Shown one piece after another: positions 8,965 to 20,400 of a stretch of 64,000 nucleotides of DNA. Source of the stretch: Nematopogon swammerdamellus. Taxonomy: Eukaryota > Arthropoda > Insecta > Lepidoptera > Adelidae. Numbering within the stretch: position 1 is the stretch's first letter; each line of letters opens with the position of its first letter. The stretch lies in the NCBI GenBank assembly GCA_946902875.1, contig OX336345.1:21979395-22043394 (forward strand). The letters run 5' to 3'. The notes below the pieces were generated by a model, which was given only the letters and a program-made list of their open reading frames with translations, did no database searches and had not been told where the DNA came from. The position numbers and the translations under genes were made by a program.

Positions 8965-9865
8965 AGTCGCGTTTGTGGTGCGGCGCATTATGCAGTCCGA
9001 AAGGCATGACATAATGTCATATTTCATATGGATTTTTTTTTCTGTATAGCATTTTCGAACGATATTTTTGGTGCGATCTTTCCGAAGCCTACATGTACAG
9101 CGACTGTCAAGTTAACGCCTGTGATTAATGCCAACAGTTCATCTTGATCAAAGAGCACCGATCGTCATTTCTCCTAGATTTTGGTATTTTTGTAATTTTT
9201 TATCGTAGACGGTTTTCTATACATCATAAATTAAAAAACACATATTTTACATAATAGTTCGATTATGCTTTGTCGTCGTCAGATAATAAAAATTTTAAAT
9301 ATATATATGTACAAATTGAATGTGTCAAATGCTTGTCAAATGATGATGATGAATGATAGATGGCGTTGTCATGGGTTTGAATTTTTCAAATGTATCTATG
9401 GTATAATGGACCATATATTTAGACCGAGTGAATGTGACAGTTCATATGTGGCATACAGAATAGTCTTGTGTATATCTATGTATATAACATTTGTATTTAA
9501 CACATTTTGTTGCCGCTACACCATTATTTATTATTACACAAAGTAGGTACCTAATATTCTAAAGATCATGATATTATTGTTGGAATGTAAAGAGCAATGG
9601 CGAGCTCCCATACATGAAAATAGTTGACATTATTTGGCATCGTCTAGAAATAAAAAAAATGTGATTAGGTTCTGTTAAAGCCTCTTAAAATTGGTGTATA
9701 TTTGTTTTTGCGGGACGAAGTCACAAAAAAAAAATTATTAAGGTTTTCATTTTTTAGGTTATGTTTGACTGGGTCTCTTATTCTGTCCAGTCTATTCAAT
9801 ACCCTGCCTGATATGTAGGTACTTAGTAATAAGTAATTAGGTGAATTATGTATTTTTGACGCGTT

Positions 9866-10122
9866 CTCTCGTGGACGATTCCTTCATCGCGGGAGACTTT
9901 TGACGCAGTGGACAAACTGCACTATGGGAGGTTTTAACGAAACTTAACAAAAACGACATGCGCCGCCTCAACATTAGGTTAGGGTTAAATTATTAGCGAC
10001 GCATCTTCTGTAATTTAACACTGGTTATTTTTTTTAAACCACCATAATCTCTGTACTCGCATAGTGCAGTTTGTCCACTGAGCCAAAACTCTCTCCTGCG
10101 ATGAAGGACTCGTCTCTCGTGG
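9866..10122. mobile_element. Mutator-like MITE (core type 1) with 9-bp target duplication
   Basis: Element body 9875-10113, 239 bp. Terminal inverted repeats of about 65 bp begin ACGATTCCTTCATCGCGGG on the left and ACGAGTCCTTCATCGCAGG on the right (complement). Both continue into CAGTGGACAAACTGCACTAT. It is flanked by exact direct repeats CTCTCGTGG at 9866-9874 and 10114-10122. Long TIRs with a 9-bp duplication are typical of MULE-derived elements. The core (AACAAAAACGACATGCGCCG, GACGCATCTTCT, TTTAAACCACCA) is shared with the element at 39257-40014, which has different TIRs. Confidence 0.85.
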
Positions 10123-10565
10123 TGATATTTAATTAGTTGCTTGCTGCTGGTTGCTATTCAACTCGCATCTCAGCGGGGTAAGACATTTGGATCTACATCT
10201 GTGATACTCTAAGGTGCACTGGATCTACATCTGTGATTCTCTTAGGTGCAACAGTATATCTAAATAAATAATCTTTGTTTGATTACAGGTCATTCATTTA
10301 GAAGTCAATAAAGCTTCTTATAATATATTTTATGTGGCTTTAACAAATCTAAGCAATTATTGCTAAAAACTAAGAAAATTATTCCAAGCAGATTTACTAA
10401 TATCGTGTTTATAGACGCTTACAAACAAAGTCAAATATGTTTTCGCCATTGCTCTTTATTGTGACGTGGTATGTAAGATATACTGTACATAAATTATAAC
10501 ATAATAAGTATATTATATTGTGATAGATATGTTATTTATAAATTATACTGGACTGATTGGATTTC

Positions 10566-10571
10566 AATAAA
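10566..10571 (+). promoter_or_regulatory. Candidate polyadenylation signal AATAAA
   Basis: Last AATAAA before the repeat-rich flank, followed by a T/G-containing stretch (CTTTATTCCTATTTCGTCC). It could end the M-spondin transcript. An alternative AATAAA lies at 10307-10312. Confidence 0.3.
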
Positions 10572-10590
10572 AACGTTAACTTTATTCCTA

Positions 10591-11046
10591 TTTCGTCCTC
10601 ATTCATACAATACCTTTACAAAAAGAGGCAATTTGATAGAGTTAACACATAACGCCGGCTAGCCATTCAGAGGAGAGTATCCGCAAAGTTTTTGTACTCA
10701 CGGCCAGACCGCGGCACCATGCCAAGTGTGACATGAAGTGTATGATGTGATGGAGTTATCAGTACGCCAGTATGTAGTAAGCAGAGATCTCGCATTACTT
10801 TTCCGGACTCTACGCACCCAACCTAACAACTTTTTAAAATTTTTTTTTCGTTTATGCAAAAAATTTACTGTATCCCAATGGGCGCGGTGTGACGCGGAGT
10901 TTTGCGGAGTGGCCTGCAATTCGTATGGTTCATTTGGCGCTGCGTCGTGCGAAAGCGGTTCATATGTTTTCATACATTTTCCTTTTTTCGGATTTCGTGT
11001 CCGTACGAAAGCCGAAAGTTATGCTTATGCCGTCCGTCTGTCTGTC
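10591..11046. other. Unassigned intergenic sequence
   Basis: No splice-delimited exon or known repeat recognised. Overlapping 80-100-codon frames on both strands lack any protein-like signature. Confidence 0.5.
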
Positions 11047-11047
11047 T

Positions 11048-11361
11048 GACCTTTTTTTTATTGCTTTCATAACTGGGTGGCTCTGCCCGAGCTCGAAGCC
11101 TCAGTCGCAGCCTATTTCACCGCCGGGCCGTGCCCCTTACTAGGTGGTAGGCTTAAATTTTAGCCGACTGGGTTAGTACCACCGTACTGGATGTAATATG
11201 GCCGCATAGCAGCTTCGGCTGTGGTCTCCTCAAGTCCAGTATAGCCAGCAATCCAGGGATCTCCGGTACGGCACTTTCCTTCTCGGAGGTGATATTGGCT
11301 GATCGGAGCATGCGCTTTGTCCCCTCCGACTCAGCCACTCATATCGGATTACATAAAAAAA
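11048..11361 (+). repeat. LINE 3' tail scrap fused to SINE-C copy
   Basis: 11048-11105 matches, in reverse, the 3' UTR of the LINE family at 7524 (GGTGGCTCTGCCCGAG). From about 11111, SINE-C runs forward: CCTTACTAGGTGGTAGGC, TAGTACCACCGTACTGGATG and TCCGACTCAGCC, ending ATCGGATTACATAAAAAA. Confidence 0.75.
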
Positions 11362-11362
11362 G

Positions 11363-11490
11363 AGATAGAGAGAGACACAGCGAGAATAAAAGAGAAGCGA
11401 TAGTTAATTATATTTGCGTTTAAATCGGATTTACTATTTAACCGAGTTTACCGCGAGCGAAGCCGCGGGCAAAAGCGAGCAAATTATATT
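11363..11490 (+). repeat. Short interspersed repeat, GAGCGAAGCCGCGGGC end
   Basis: GA-rich start, then GTTTAAATCGGATTTACTAT, and an end with GCGAGCGAAGCCGCGGGCAA. The same end occurs at 14304-14456. Probably a SINE-B relative. Confidence 0.55.
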
Positions 11491-11560
11491 AAAATTCCAT
11501 TTCATTTGCAACTCCTGCGTACTCTCCTCTCGGTGTTTCGTCGCTCTCATTCTTGGTGTT

Positions 11561-11897
11561 CATGAGAAATGGGCTATTTGATAAGTAGACCATTTAATTT
11601 TGATAAGTAGACCTCATGAGAAATGGGCTATTTGATAAGTAGACCTCATGAGAAATGGGATATTTGATAAGTAGACCTCATGAGAAATGGGCTATTTGAT
11701 AAGTAGACCATTTAATTTTGATAAGTAGACCTCGTGAGAAATGGGCTATTTGATAAGTAGACCTCATGAGAAATGGGCTATTTGATAAGTAGACCATTTA
11801 ATTTTGATAAGTAGACCTCATGAGAAATGGGCTATTTGATAAGTAGACCATTTGACAAGTAGACCTCATGAGAAATGGGCTATTTGGTAAGTAGACC
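11561..11897. repeat. Compound tandem repeat, 32-bp and 22-bp modules
   Basis: The long module CATGAGAAATGGGCTATTTG plus ATAAGTAGACCT (32 bp) alternates irregularly with a short module CATTTAATTTTGATAAGTAG plus AC (22 bp). The two share the ATAAGTAGAC end. About ten module copies in total. Confidence 0.9.
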
Positions 11898-12419
11898 TGA
11901 GCGCCTGAGGGCTTATTCGGTGTCACACTTGTAATCGAGCCCGCGGCCGCAGTCCGAGTACTCCGAGTTGAGACAGCGGCGGTCGACGGCTGCACTATCA
12001 TTTGCGCATCAGGCGGAAGAAACGTGACAAGAACGTGACTAATCGCCCTCATTTTCTCAGTCCGCCGCTCGTTCGGACCAGCCCGAGCGAGATACATCTC
12101 CACCAGATCATATGAAAATTCTATATCTTAGTGTTGATAATATCGTGCGAAAATGAAATTAGAAGAAATAAAAAAAAACAATTTTTTTCCTACCGCATTA
12201 CATTAATATTACCTAGTAGCTATCTATACCCCTAGTACCTATAGTATGTATACCTACATACTTAACACACATTTAAACTCCGAAACCACTGAACAGATTT
12301 GATGCAGTTTGCACCAATGTAAATAGTAGTTCACTATTAGGCTATATACCTACGGCGTTAAGTTGTACCTTTTGCAAAATTTTAAAAGGCAATAAGCATA
12401 TTTTGATTTGATTTAAAAA
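11898..12419. other. Unassigned sequence
   Basis: A GC-rich patch (11930-12080) gives an antisense frame of about 100 codons with no recognisable motif. The rest is AT-rich. Nothing supported as a gene. Confidence 0.5.
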
Positions 12420-12500
12420 AAAACCGGCCAAGTGCGAGTCGAACTCGCGTACCGAGGGTTCCTCGCCATGTTATGGTTAGCGCCACTCATGCAATCTATG
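12420..12500 (+). repeat. Element R head fragment
   Basis: AAACCGGCCAAGTGCGAGTC ... GTACCGAGGGTTCC, the head of the R family, also at 37358 and, inverted, 43335. Confidence 0.75.
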
Positions 12501-12533
12501 TCGTGTTTTGAAATGCTTCATATTAGTTAAACA

Positions 12534-12777
12534 AGCTGTGCCCGCGGCTCTGCCCGCTCTCATATTTCACTTCACTGCTAACCTCATAAGCTATTTAGCG
12601 TGATAGTAAGTAGCCTATAGTTGATGGGAAGAATCAAGATATCCGTAGAATTTTGTTTTATTAAAATCGGTTCAGTGGTTCTCGAGTTATAAGCGGACAG
12701 ACAGACATACACTCAGACACTCAGACACTCAGACACTCAGACAGAAAGCAGACGTTGGATTTTATTATAGGTAAGGA
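12534..12777 (+). repeat. SINE-B copy
   Basis: Starts AGCTGTGCCCGCGGCTCTGC, contains ATTTAGCGTGATAGTAAGTA and GAGTTATAAGCGGACAGACA, and ends GATTTTATTATAGGTAAGG. The ACTCAGAC microsatellite inside is expanded relative to other copies. Five further clear copies occur (23396, 39378, 45545, 45850, 62555). Confidence 0.9.
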
Positions 12778-13190
12778 TGTCATGAGGAATCGGACTGGTT
12801 AAATGCAACCATCTAGTATTGTGATGCTTGAAATTTCGTCTTTGTTCATATATTTCGCCTCCTCGACAATGTGACACCCTTCTAGGTAAGCGCGCCTCCC
12901 AAGGGTCGGGGTTGGGTCCCGCGTCTTGCCTGCATCACCTATTCCGTAACGATGCCTTTTACGATGCTAACTCGAGCAATCCCTGAAGGATGGCTGTAAA
13001 ACTTTATGTTGCTTTTTTACGCGATCGATCTTTGCGCCGCGCGATCTGTATTCGGAACACATCCGCCAAAGCAAAGGGTATGTGATTCGATTTCTATCTT
13101 TGATGGGAACGTACGGAGCGGTTAAAGCACACCCTCCGTTAAATATATAGACGTCGGCATGGAGTGTGATCTGCGGATTCACTGAGTTGT
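12778..13190. other. Unassigned sequence
   Basis: Moderately GC-rich without a defensible exon. No known repeat recognised. Confidence 0.45.
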
Positions 13191-13584
13191 TAACTCCCGA
13201 CGCAAAAAGAGGGGTGTTATAAGTTTAACGTCTGTGTATACAATGTGTGTACGGGTGTGTATGTCTGTGGCATCGTCGCTCCCATACGGATGGACCGATT
13301 TGGATGCGGTTTTTTTTATTAGAAAGCTAGTTTTATCGTTATGGTTCTTAGCTATGTATGCGATCAAGTAATTAAGTAATAAAAACCAGAAATTTATTAT
13401 CTTAAAAAGTGGACCGATTTGCATGCGGTTTTGAAGCTTGAAATAAAAGTACAAATAAAAAAAAAACAAAGTATATAAAATATAAAAACTCAGAACTTGC
13501 CCACGAATTACGTAGCGGTCCCCCGACTCCTTTAAGTAAGTAAACGGAAATATTTTTGACTTTTTAAGGGTCGGGACTCGGGGG
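13191..13584 (+). repeat. Element A copy, near full length
   Basis: Begins TAACTCCCGACGCAAAAAG. It carries the GTGTGT and GGATGGACCGATTTGGATGC blocks and ends with the TAGCGGTCCCCCGACTCC and TTAAGGGTCGGGACTCGGGG block. It has only one half of the palindrome seen at 52103. Confidence 0.8.
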
Positions 13585-13977
13585 TTTTATAAATTTGTAA
13601 TTATTCTAAAAGGTGGCAGGGAACTCTCGTCCACTCCCAAATTCAAGAAAGACACACCACTGCGAACTTGTCACACGCACATGCGCGCCTAGTATAGCAC
13701 CATTTTCCGGTCACATTGCTATATCAATTGAGTAGGCTTGCGGCGGCGTAGTGCGAGCCCGCCTTACCCGTGTCTTCTGCACACTTACTCCATACAAACG
13801 CTTCCTTCACCGTAGCCTGGTGGGTTTTTGTGCTGCCGACGAGCGAGTCGACGTTGTCAAAAGACATTTGATGGGGTTAAATGATGTCCTCGTGGGGGCG
13901 GCGCGGCGTAGCGGATATTCAAAATTATTCTATTCATTCGAAGTTAGGGTTTAAGACTTTCGCATACAAATATTAAT
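13585..13977. other. Unassigned sequence, GC-rich near 13740-13900
   Basis: Includes GCGGCGGCGTAGTGCGAGCC and a 67-codon + strand frame with no recognised motif. No splice-supported exon. Confidence 0.45.
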
Positions 13978-14456
13978 ACTAGCTTCTGTCCGCGGCTTCT
14001 CTTCGAGGAAAATTATTCCACAACTAACCTTAGATGTGCTAGAAAAAGTCAGTTAATACCCCATATTAATTTATTGAGTAGTTCTCGACTTATAACGTCG
14101 AGGGTAGGAAATGGGCAGGTAAGGAAGGAGCGAGGGGAGGTAGGGAGGGGGAAGGGATAGATGGGGAGAGAGACATGGAGAGGGGAGAGAAGGACGAAGG
14201 GAAGGGGGTGGGATTGTAGGGAGAAAAGGAGGTGGAAGGAGGAAAGGAGGTGGCGGGAGGAAAATAGGAGGAGGGAGGAAAGGATGGGGAGGGAGGGAGG
14301 GGGGAGAGAGAGAGAGAGATAGAGAGAAGCGATCGTTTATTATCATATTTCATAGCCTCCTTAACATTTCGCTTCAGGATATGCATATTTGGGTTTAAAT
14401 CTGATTTGCTATTAAATCGAGTCTACAGCGAGCGAAGCGGCGGGCAAAAGTTAGTG
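13978..14456. repeat. Repeat element with a (GA)-rich expansion
   Basis: The left piece TACTAGCTTCTGTCCGCGG... and the right piece ...GCGAGCGAAGCGGCGGGCAA resemble the two ends of a SINE-B-like repeat. Between them 14100-14325 is an almost pure purine tract (GGAGGGAGGGGGGAGAGAG type). The tract creates false Pro/Ser-rich frames on the - strand. Confidence 0.6.
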
Positions 14457-14524
14457 TAGTATAATTGTAAAAAATTTAAATATATATATAATATTAAGAT
14501 ACTTGAAGTATCAAGTTGTCAATG

Positions 14525-14834
14525 GGTTAATCCACAGAGCATGAAATGCGCGCGCCCGCCCCTGCTAGAGGCGCCGTGAGCGCGATTTCTCTACAACGCC
14601 GTTGAAGCCTGTGGGCGTGGCCTATGACTTACATATGTGTGTTGTGCGTGTGCATTTGTTTTGTGCGTGTGCCTAACTTGCTCTTCTTTGTGTGTAGTGT
14701 CGATACTAGCACACACACACACATACGAAGCGCTAGCAGCTCAGCGTACGGTTATTGGGTTTCAAATATCATCGCTTAGGGCGCCTCTAGTAGGGGGCGC
14801 GGGCGGTAGGTATTTGATGCTCTGTGGGTTAATA
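14525..14834. mobile_element. hAT-like MITE, family 1 copy 1
   Basis: Element 14533-14826 (294 bp) with termini CACAGAGCATGAAAT and ATTTGATGCTCTGTG (inverted). Flanking 8-bp repeats are GGTTAATC and GGTTAATA (7/8). Opposite orientation to the copies at 26876 and 53608. No transposase; short frames inside are not genes. Confidence 0.9.
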
Positions 14835-15034
14835 AAATAATTGAGGTACTAGTAAGTTAAGTAGTATGTACATAGGTATACCTACAGAACAACGATCGGG
14901 CCACACAAGGGCGGACTTTTTTGCTCTGTGGGTATACCATTCAGATAACATGTTGGAGCCAATTGGAGCAGACCAGTCTCCACAAACAGCACCCGTTCAC
15001 GAGCATCACGCCAGGGCCAGCCATCGCCTTCTTA

Positions 15035-15478
15035 ATAAGAATAGCTCCACTGCATCCCTCCCCATGCATGTCGTAAAAGGCGACTAAGAGATAAGGACAA
15101 GACGCCGCGCTATATAGGGCGACAGGATAGCCACCTCTCACCTTGGCACGGTCCTTCCACCGAGCCATGCATTATTTGCCCCACTGCATCTCTCCCCATG
15201 CATGTCGTAAAAGACGATTAAGGATAAGGACAAGACGCCGCGCTATATAGGGCGACAGGCTCGCCACCTCTCACCTTGGCACGGTACTTCCACCGAGGCA
15301 CGAAGACCCACATGCAGCACGTGGGTCTTCGTGCCTAAATTCCTGCTTGATCGATTGAATCTTGTTCGAATACTTTGAAAATGTGGTGGTCGGTTTGTGC
15401 TGCAATTTACAAAAGTACCTGCAGCACAACACCGATTAATCTGCTAAACCCGATTGTCTGAACACAGCGTAATATGTA
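15035..15478 (+). repeat. SINE-D, one and a half copies in tandem
   Basis: The head module (ATGCATGTCGTAAAAGGCGA, then CTAAGAGATAAGGACAAGAC) occurs at about 15060 and again at about 15200. Only the second continues through GTGGGTCTTCGTGCC to GCACAACACCGATTAAT. This suggests insertion into, or partial duplication of, a copy. Confidence 0.8.
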
Positions 15479-15479
15479 T

Positions 15480-15853
15480 GTTTTTTTTTATGGATACTGA
15501 CACGGTTGGCTACATCACCTACAACGTCCGTGATGTCAGCCCATAACACCGGGTGAACTAGGTGCTTCCCCCTTTGATCGTGCCGGCTACACTGAACTGG
15601 TTGGAAAATACAAACTATTTACATAGCCGTTTAGACCGACGTTCATTCAGTGCGGTGGTACCAACCCGGGCGGGTTAAACCCTACCACGAAGTAAGATTA
15701 GGAGGGAAGGGACCTACAGTTTTACGAGGAATCCGAACCTCGGTCAGCCTCCAACGGTCAGCGGTCACCCATCCAAGTACTGACCGCACCCAGCGTTACT
15801 TAACATTCAATAGCGACAGCTGACTGTCTGCACCACTGAGCTATCGAGGCTGA
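15480..15853 (-). repeat. SINE-A, full-length, tRNA/5S-type head
   Basis: T-run, then ATGGATACTGACACGGTTGG; the head ends GAGCTATCGAGGCTG. The 5S-like complement GGTCACCCATCCAAGTACTG is at about 15763. The tail lacks about 10 bp compared with other copies. Confidence 0.9.
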
Positions 15854-15934
15854 CAAATGTACTGACGTATGTATGTAGTTTCAACAGTCGAGAAATAGAA
15901 TAGTTTTCGATATGGTGTCGTCGGTGTTCCGACT

Positions 15935-16100
15935 ATCGGCCACAAATTTTCCAACACATTAGACTAGAGAGCGGGGTGCGGAGCGGGGGCTTCAGGCGAC
16001 CCTGTGAGTTGTGATTGTGACAGAGACCCGCCGCCGCCGCGCCGCCGCCACCGCCGCTCCGCCGTCCCAATGCGACGCCTCTAGAAATATTGTGTTTCAC
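15935..16100. other. GC-rich island, function unknown
   Basis: CCG-rich block (CCGCCGCCGCGCCGCCGCC) in AT-rich surroundings. It could be an untranslated exon or promoter-proximal sequence, but no splice-delimited coding exon is convincing. The - strand frame is Gly/Ala low complexity. Confidence 0.35.
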
Positions 16101-16160
16101 GTGAAGCAAGCGACTGTAAAAAACATCATATTTTAGAAACTTCAAAAACTGTACTGTTTG

Positions 16161-16490
16161 TACCGTGTGGGGCCGGTACCTTAAAAGAATAGCCCCGCTA
16201 CATCTCTCCCCGTGTATGTCGTAAAAGGCGACTAAGGGATATGACTCCCTTCTTATATTACTAGGTGGTAGGGTTTAACCCGCCCGGGTTGGTACCACCG
16301 CACTGAATGAATGGTCGGTCGAAACGGCTATGTAAATAGTTTGTGTTTTCCGTCTAGTTCAGTGTAGCCGGCACGACCGAAGGGAAGCACTGACGTGACA
16401 CCAAGTTCACCCGGTGTTATGGGCTGACATCACGGATGTTGTAGGTGATGTAGCCAACCATGTCAGTTTCCATAAAAAAAAAAAAAAAAA
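16161..16490 (+). repeat. SINE-A tail with alternative head (H2)
   Basis: Head: ACCGTGTGGGGCCGGTACC and GTATGTCGTAAAAGGCGACT, as in SINE-D. From GGTGGTAGGGTTTAACCCGC onward it is SINE-A, ending GTCAGTTTCCAT plus a run of about 17 A. It has no tRNA/5S head. The same head-tail combination occurs inverted at 33695 and 58927. Confidence 0.9.
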
Positions 16491-16499
16491 CTGTTTTTA

Positions 16500-17409
16500 T
16501 TTTTAGGGTCCCGCCGCGCCGCTGCCATTACGAGTCCTCCTTAGTCTGTACACACAACCAGTAAAACCACACTCAACCACATAAAAGCCACGCCAGCAGA
16601 TGCAAGGTGGACAGAAGGGTTGTTGTCTAATTTATCGAAATACCTTTTGGAGGGGCCTCCTGAAAAAATACAACCTGTACAGAGGATTTAGGAAATAATT
16701 ATTGAGATCAATAGTAACAAAAAAGTCAAATAACTTTTTTTTAATTACTTTTAAATAAAAAGTTACAGTTTTCATATAAACTAGTTGATTAATTTAGTGT
16801 AAAAAGGATCTAATGTTCCGTACGAACGTGGTAATGAAAAGCACGCAGTGAGTGAGCGAGCAAGGACGAGTGCGTGGAGCGAGGAGATACGGGGCGGCAG
16901 TGCGAAATGAGTTTTTCGCCCCGACCGTTCCCGCGCCAGCACCCTCCCCCCAAGCGCGTCAAATTACACTTGACGAAAACATAAATTTCAAAAATTAATA
17001 TCTCTAAAACTAGACACTTTAAATAAAAAATAATTTACTTTTTTGTCTCGGAAAAACACGAGGATTGCGCTACTGGCCGTTACAACATCCTGTATAATCT
17101 CTAAAACCGGATTGTCTCATTACTTACTGCTGGGTACTGTACTTGACTTGACATGCTTCCAGTCGCTCGCCTCAATCTTCCATGATACCGCTCCCGGCCG
17201 GGGTGCGGGGGGTAGAGGGAGGGGGTACGCGGTGGAACGAAAGATAAAACACTTCGGGCTCACACTCCTCGCGGGTCGCCATTGAACGGAGGTGTCAAAG
17301 GTTCTTTAGGGGTTGCAGGTCTGGGAACTTCAATCAAGCTGAGAAAAGGGACTCTGTGAATCTGAAATTGTGCGTCATCATGTTTTCTATAATAAAACGG
17401 GGCGGTTAG
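16500..17409. other. Unassigned sequence, probably old DNA-transposon material
   Basis: Contains AATACAACCTGTACAG near 16670 and ACAACATCCTGTATAATC near 17085, in sequence of interspersed-repeat character with GC-rich patches. No gene recognised. Confidence 0.4.
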
Positions 17410-17477
17410 GTTTTTTTTTTTTTTTTTTTTTTATCGATAGCGCGACATGTGGCATCGTTACACCTACAAGTAGGTGT

Positions 17478-20400
17478 CTAACGATGCCCATGGACATTCT
17501 GTGATGCACGGGGATTGCGAATGTCATGCCGGCCTGACAGGAGCCTTTTCACGCCCCTTTTGAAAAACCCCAGACTGTACTTGGGAGGAAATAGATGGGC
17601 AGGAAGTGCGTTCCACATTTTCCCGGTTCTGTGAATAAAAGACCTACAGAACCGGTTGGTGCGCATGCGTGGTAGGTCGATTGAATAGGGGTGCATCCCC
17701 TGCCCAGTACGCGTAGTGCGGAGGTGGAATGGGGACGACGGAATCGCGTTAAACAGCTCCTCCGAACACTCCCCATGAAATAAACGATAGAACACACTCA
17801 GGGAGCCGACGTCCCTACGGAGTTGCAGTGGTTCTAAGTCGCGGGACACCACGGGGTCACCCACCAGTCGCACGGCACGACGCTGGATTGAGTCTAGCGG
17901 CGCAAGCTGGTATTTAGCTGAGCCATCCCACAAGTGCGAGCAGTACTCCAAGCAGGACCTAACCTGTGTTTTGTACAACGTCAGTTTTTGGCCCGGCGTG
18001 AAGTACCGTCGCACTTTGTTCAGTACGCCCAGCTTTTTTGAGGCCAGCTTGGCTTTGCCCTCAATATGGCGCCGGAAGTTCAAGTCGTGCGACAGTTCGA
18101 CACCGAGGACCCCGAGGTGGTCGCTTAGTTTCAGCGACGTGTTTTGGAAGGAAGGAGCTGGCGTGAACGCCGTTCTCTTCGCACTGAACGCACACACTTG
18201 TGTCTTCGATGCGTTGAACACGACCAAGTTGCTCCGGCCCCATTCGGCAATATACCGGAGGGTTTGCTCGAGTTCAGACACAAGTGCTAGCCTCTTCTCG
18301 TCCACAACGTTCCGTCCGGCTGAAGGGTGACTGGTGTAGGATCCGTGTGCCGTGCTGTCGTCTGCATAACAATGTATGTTGCCAAGTGACAGCATATCAT
18401 TGATATGCAGAAGAAACAGCGTGGGAGACAACACAGAACCCTGCGGTACACCGGCATTCACTGGCATGGCGTCCGACGAGCAGCCGTCCACGAGGACCTG
18501 AATGCTACGCCCATGTAGAAAGTCGGTGACCCAGTCACAGAGGCTAGAGGGGATTCCGTACGCCGGCAGCTTGCTCAGAAGCGCTTTATGCCAGACCCGG
18601 TCAAATGCCTTGGCAATATCGAGTCCAATTGCCAAGGATTCACCGTACCCTTCAAGCGCTTTCCCCCAAAGGTGAGTGACGTACGCTAGGAGATCACCAG
18701 CTGATCGGTTTGGCCGGAAGCCGTATTGCCGATCGCTGATGAGATTATTTGTCTCTAGGTACGTCATGAGCTGCGTATTAATAACGCGCTCCATCACCTT
18801 GCAGAGGAGGGAGGTGATTGCTATAGGTCGGTAGTTTGACGGATCAGAGCGATCGCCCTTTTTTGGGACAGGCTGAACGAAAGCTGATTTCCAAGCTGCC
18901 GGCACGCGGCCAGTTGTGTACGAGAGGCGAAAGAGGCGCGTCAGTACTGGAGCCAGCTCGGGAGCACACCTCTTCAACACCAATGCAGGCACTCTGTCCG
19001 GCCCACTCGCTTTCCTGGGGTCTAGGGCAAGAAGCTCCTTCCGCACAGTTCTCTGTCGGAACTGTACTTCTGGCATGGAGTTCTCACACCTAGGTATGGA
19101 TGGAGGAGAAGCTCCCCCATCATCCAGGTGGGAATTCCCCGCAAAAAGAGATACCAGGAGGTCGGCTTTATCTTTTGCGGAGTGAGCGAGTGATCCTCCA
19201 GTGCGCTGCAGAGGTGGAAGTGAGGAGCGGCAGAAATTCGACTCGACAGATTTGGCGAGAGACCAGAACTCACGGCTCCCAGTTGGGTGCCGGTTCAGCC
19301 TATCGCCAATTCTGCCGATATGCTCGAATTTGGCCCTGGCGATAGCCCTCTTGCAAGATCTGGAGAGGCGGTTGTAGTTCTTCTTCAATTCGGAGATATT
19401 TGGATCTCGTCTGGTACGAGCACGTGACCATGCTCGATATGCCGCAGCTTTAGCCGCGGCAGCATCGGCACACTCCCGGCTGTACCAAGGTTGGCTCTTA
19501 CCTCCGAGGCGAAGGGTGGCATTGGGAATAAACATTTCCATTCCACCCAAAATCACCTCGGCTACGGTATTGGCGCATTCCGACGGATCGTCCGAATTGA
19601 AGCATAGCTCTCTCCAAGGGAAGGATGCAAAATGCTCTCGCATTCCATCCCAATCTGCCGACGCGTAGTGCCAAATTCGACGTGGACCCTCAGTACGTGT
19701 CTGAGGGGGCGACGAAGGCACTGTAGATCCCACTAGGCAATGGTCGGAGGAGCCCAGAGGAGCGCTCACTGTTACCTTATACCCAGCAGGATTAGACGTC
19801 AGCAGAAGATCCAGCAGAGAGGGTGTATGACCGTCTATATCTGGTATTCTGGTAGGTTGATCTACCAGTTGAGACAGATCATACGTCAGGGCGAAGTCGT
19901 AAGCGGCTCTCCCCGCGAAATCGGTTCTGTTGGAGCCAAGCCACACCTCGTGGTGGGCATTAAAGTCTCCAACGAGTACCATATCCGCTGTAGGGAACCG
20001 CTCTTGGACTTCGTCTGCCGCTCTACTCAGGTACTCAAATAGGCGAGCTGTCTCCGCATCACCTGAGTGCGACCTGTAGACGCAGGCGTACACGCGCGAT
20101 TCCGACCCCAGATCCACGTGGACCCAGAGTACTGAAAACGCGAGGTCTTCTTGACAGCGCAGGCGACGACAGCAAATATCCGCCCTAGCAAACAAGCATA
20201 CCCCGGCACGGGAACGGAAGGCTTCTTCCAGGGTGTACCCGGGGTAGTGCAAGTACGACGTGTCGGCTGGGCGAGATATTTGCGTCTCCGTCAGAAATAA
20301 CAAAGCCGGCTTTGCTGTCTCCAAATGGTGGTGGACGGCATCCAAATTGGAGTGCAATCCCCGCACATTTGTTACGTCCACGCTGAAATGTGTGGGGTTG

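Larger units (their letters stand above)
8965..10590 (+). other. Probable M-spondin 3' UTR and downstream region
   Basis: AT-rich, non-coding and mostly free of the SINE families that fill the rest of the window, as expected of transcribed UTR. It contains a Mutator-like MITE (9875-10113). Candidate cleavage signals AATAAA occur at 10307-10312 and 10566-10571. The true 3' end cannot be fixed from sequence alone. Confidence 0.45.

Noticed and set aside
14071..14386. Pro/Ser-rich - strand ORFs
   Set aside because: Reverse complement of a purine-rich low-complexity tract.
14637..14840. Cys/Val-rich small ORF (also at 26966 and 53552)
   Set aside because: It lies within the three copies of the hAT-like MITE. 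The frame is GT-rich and not conserved as protein.
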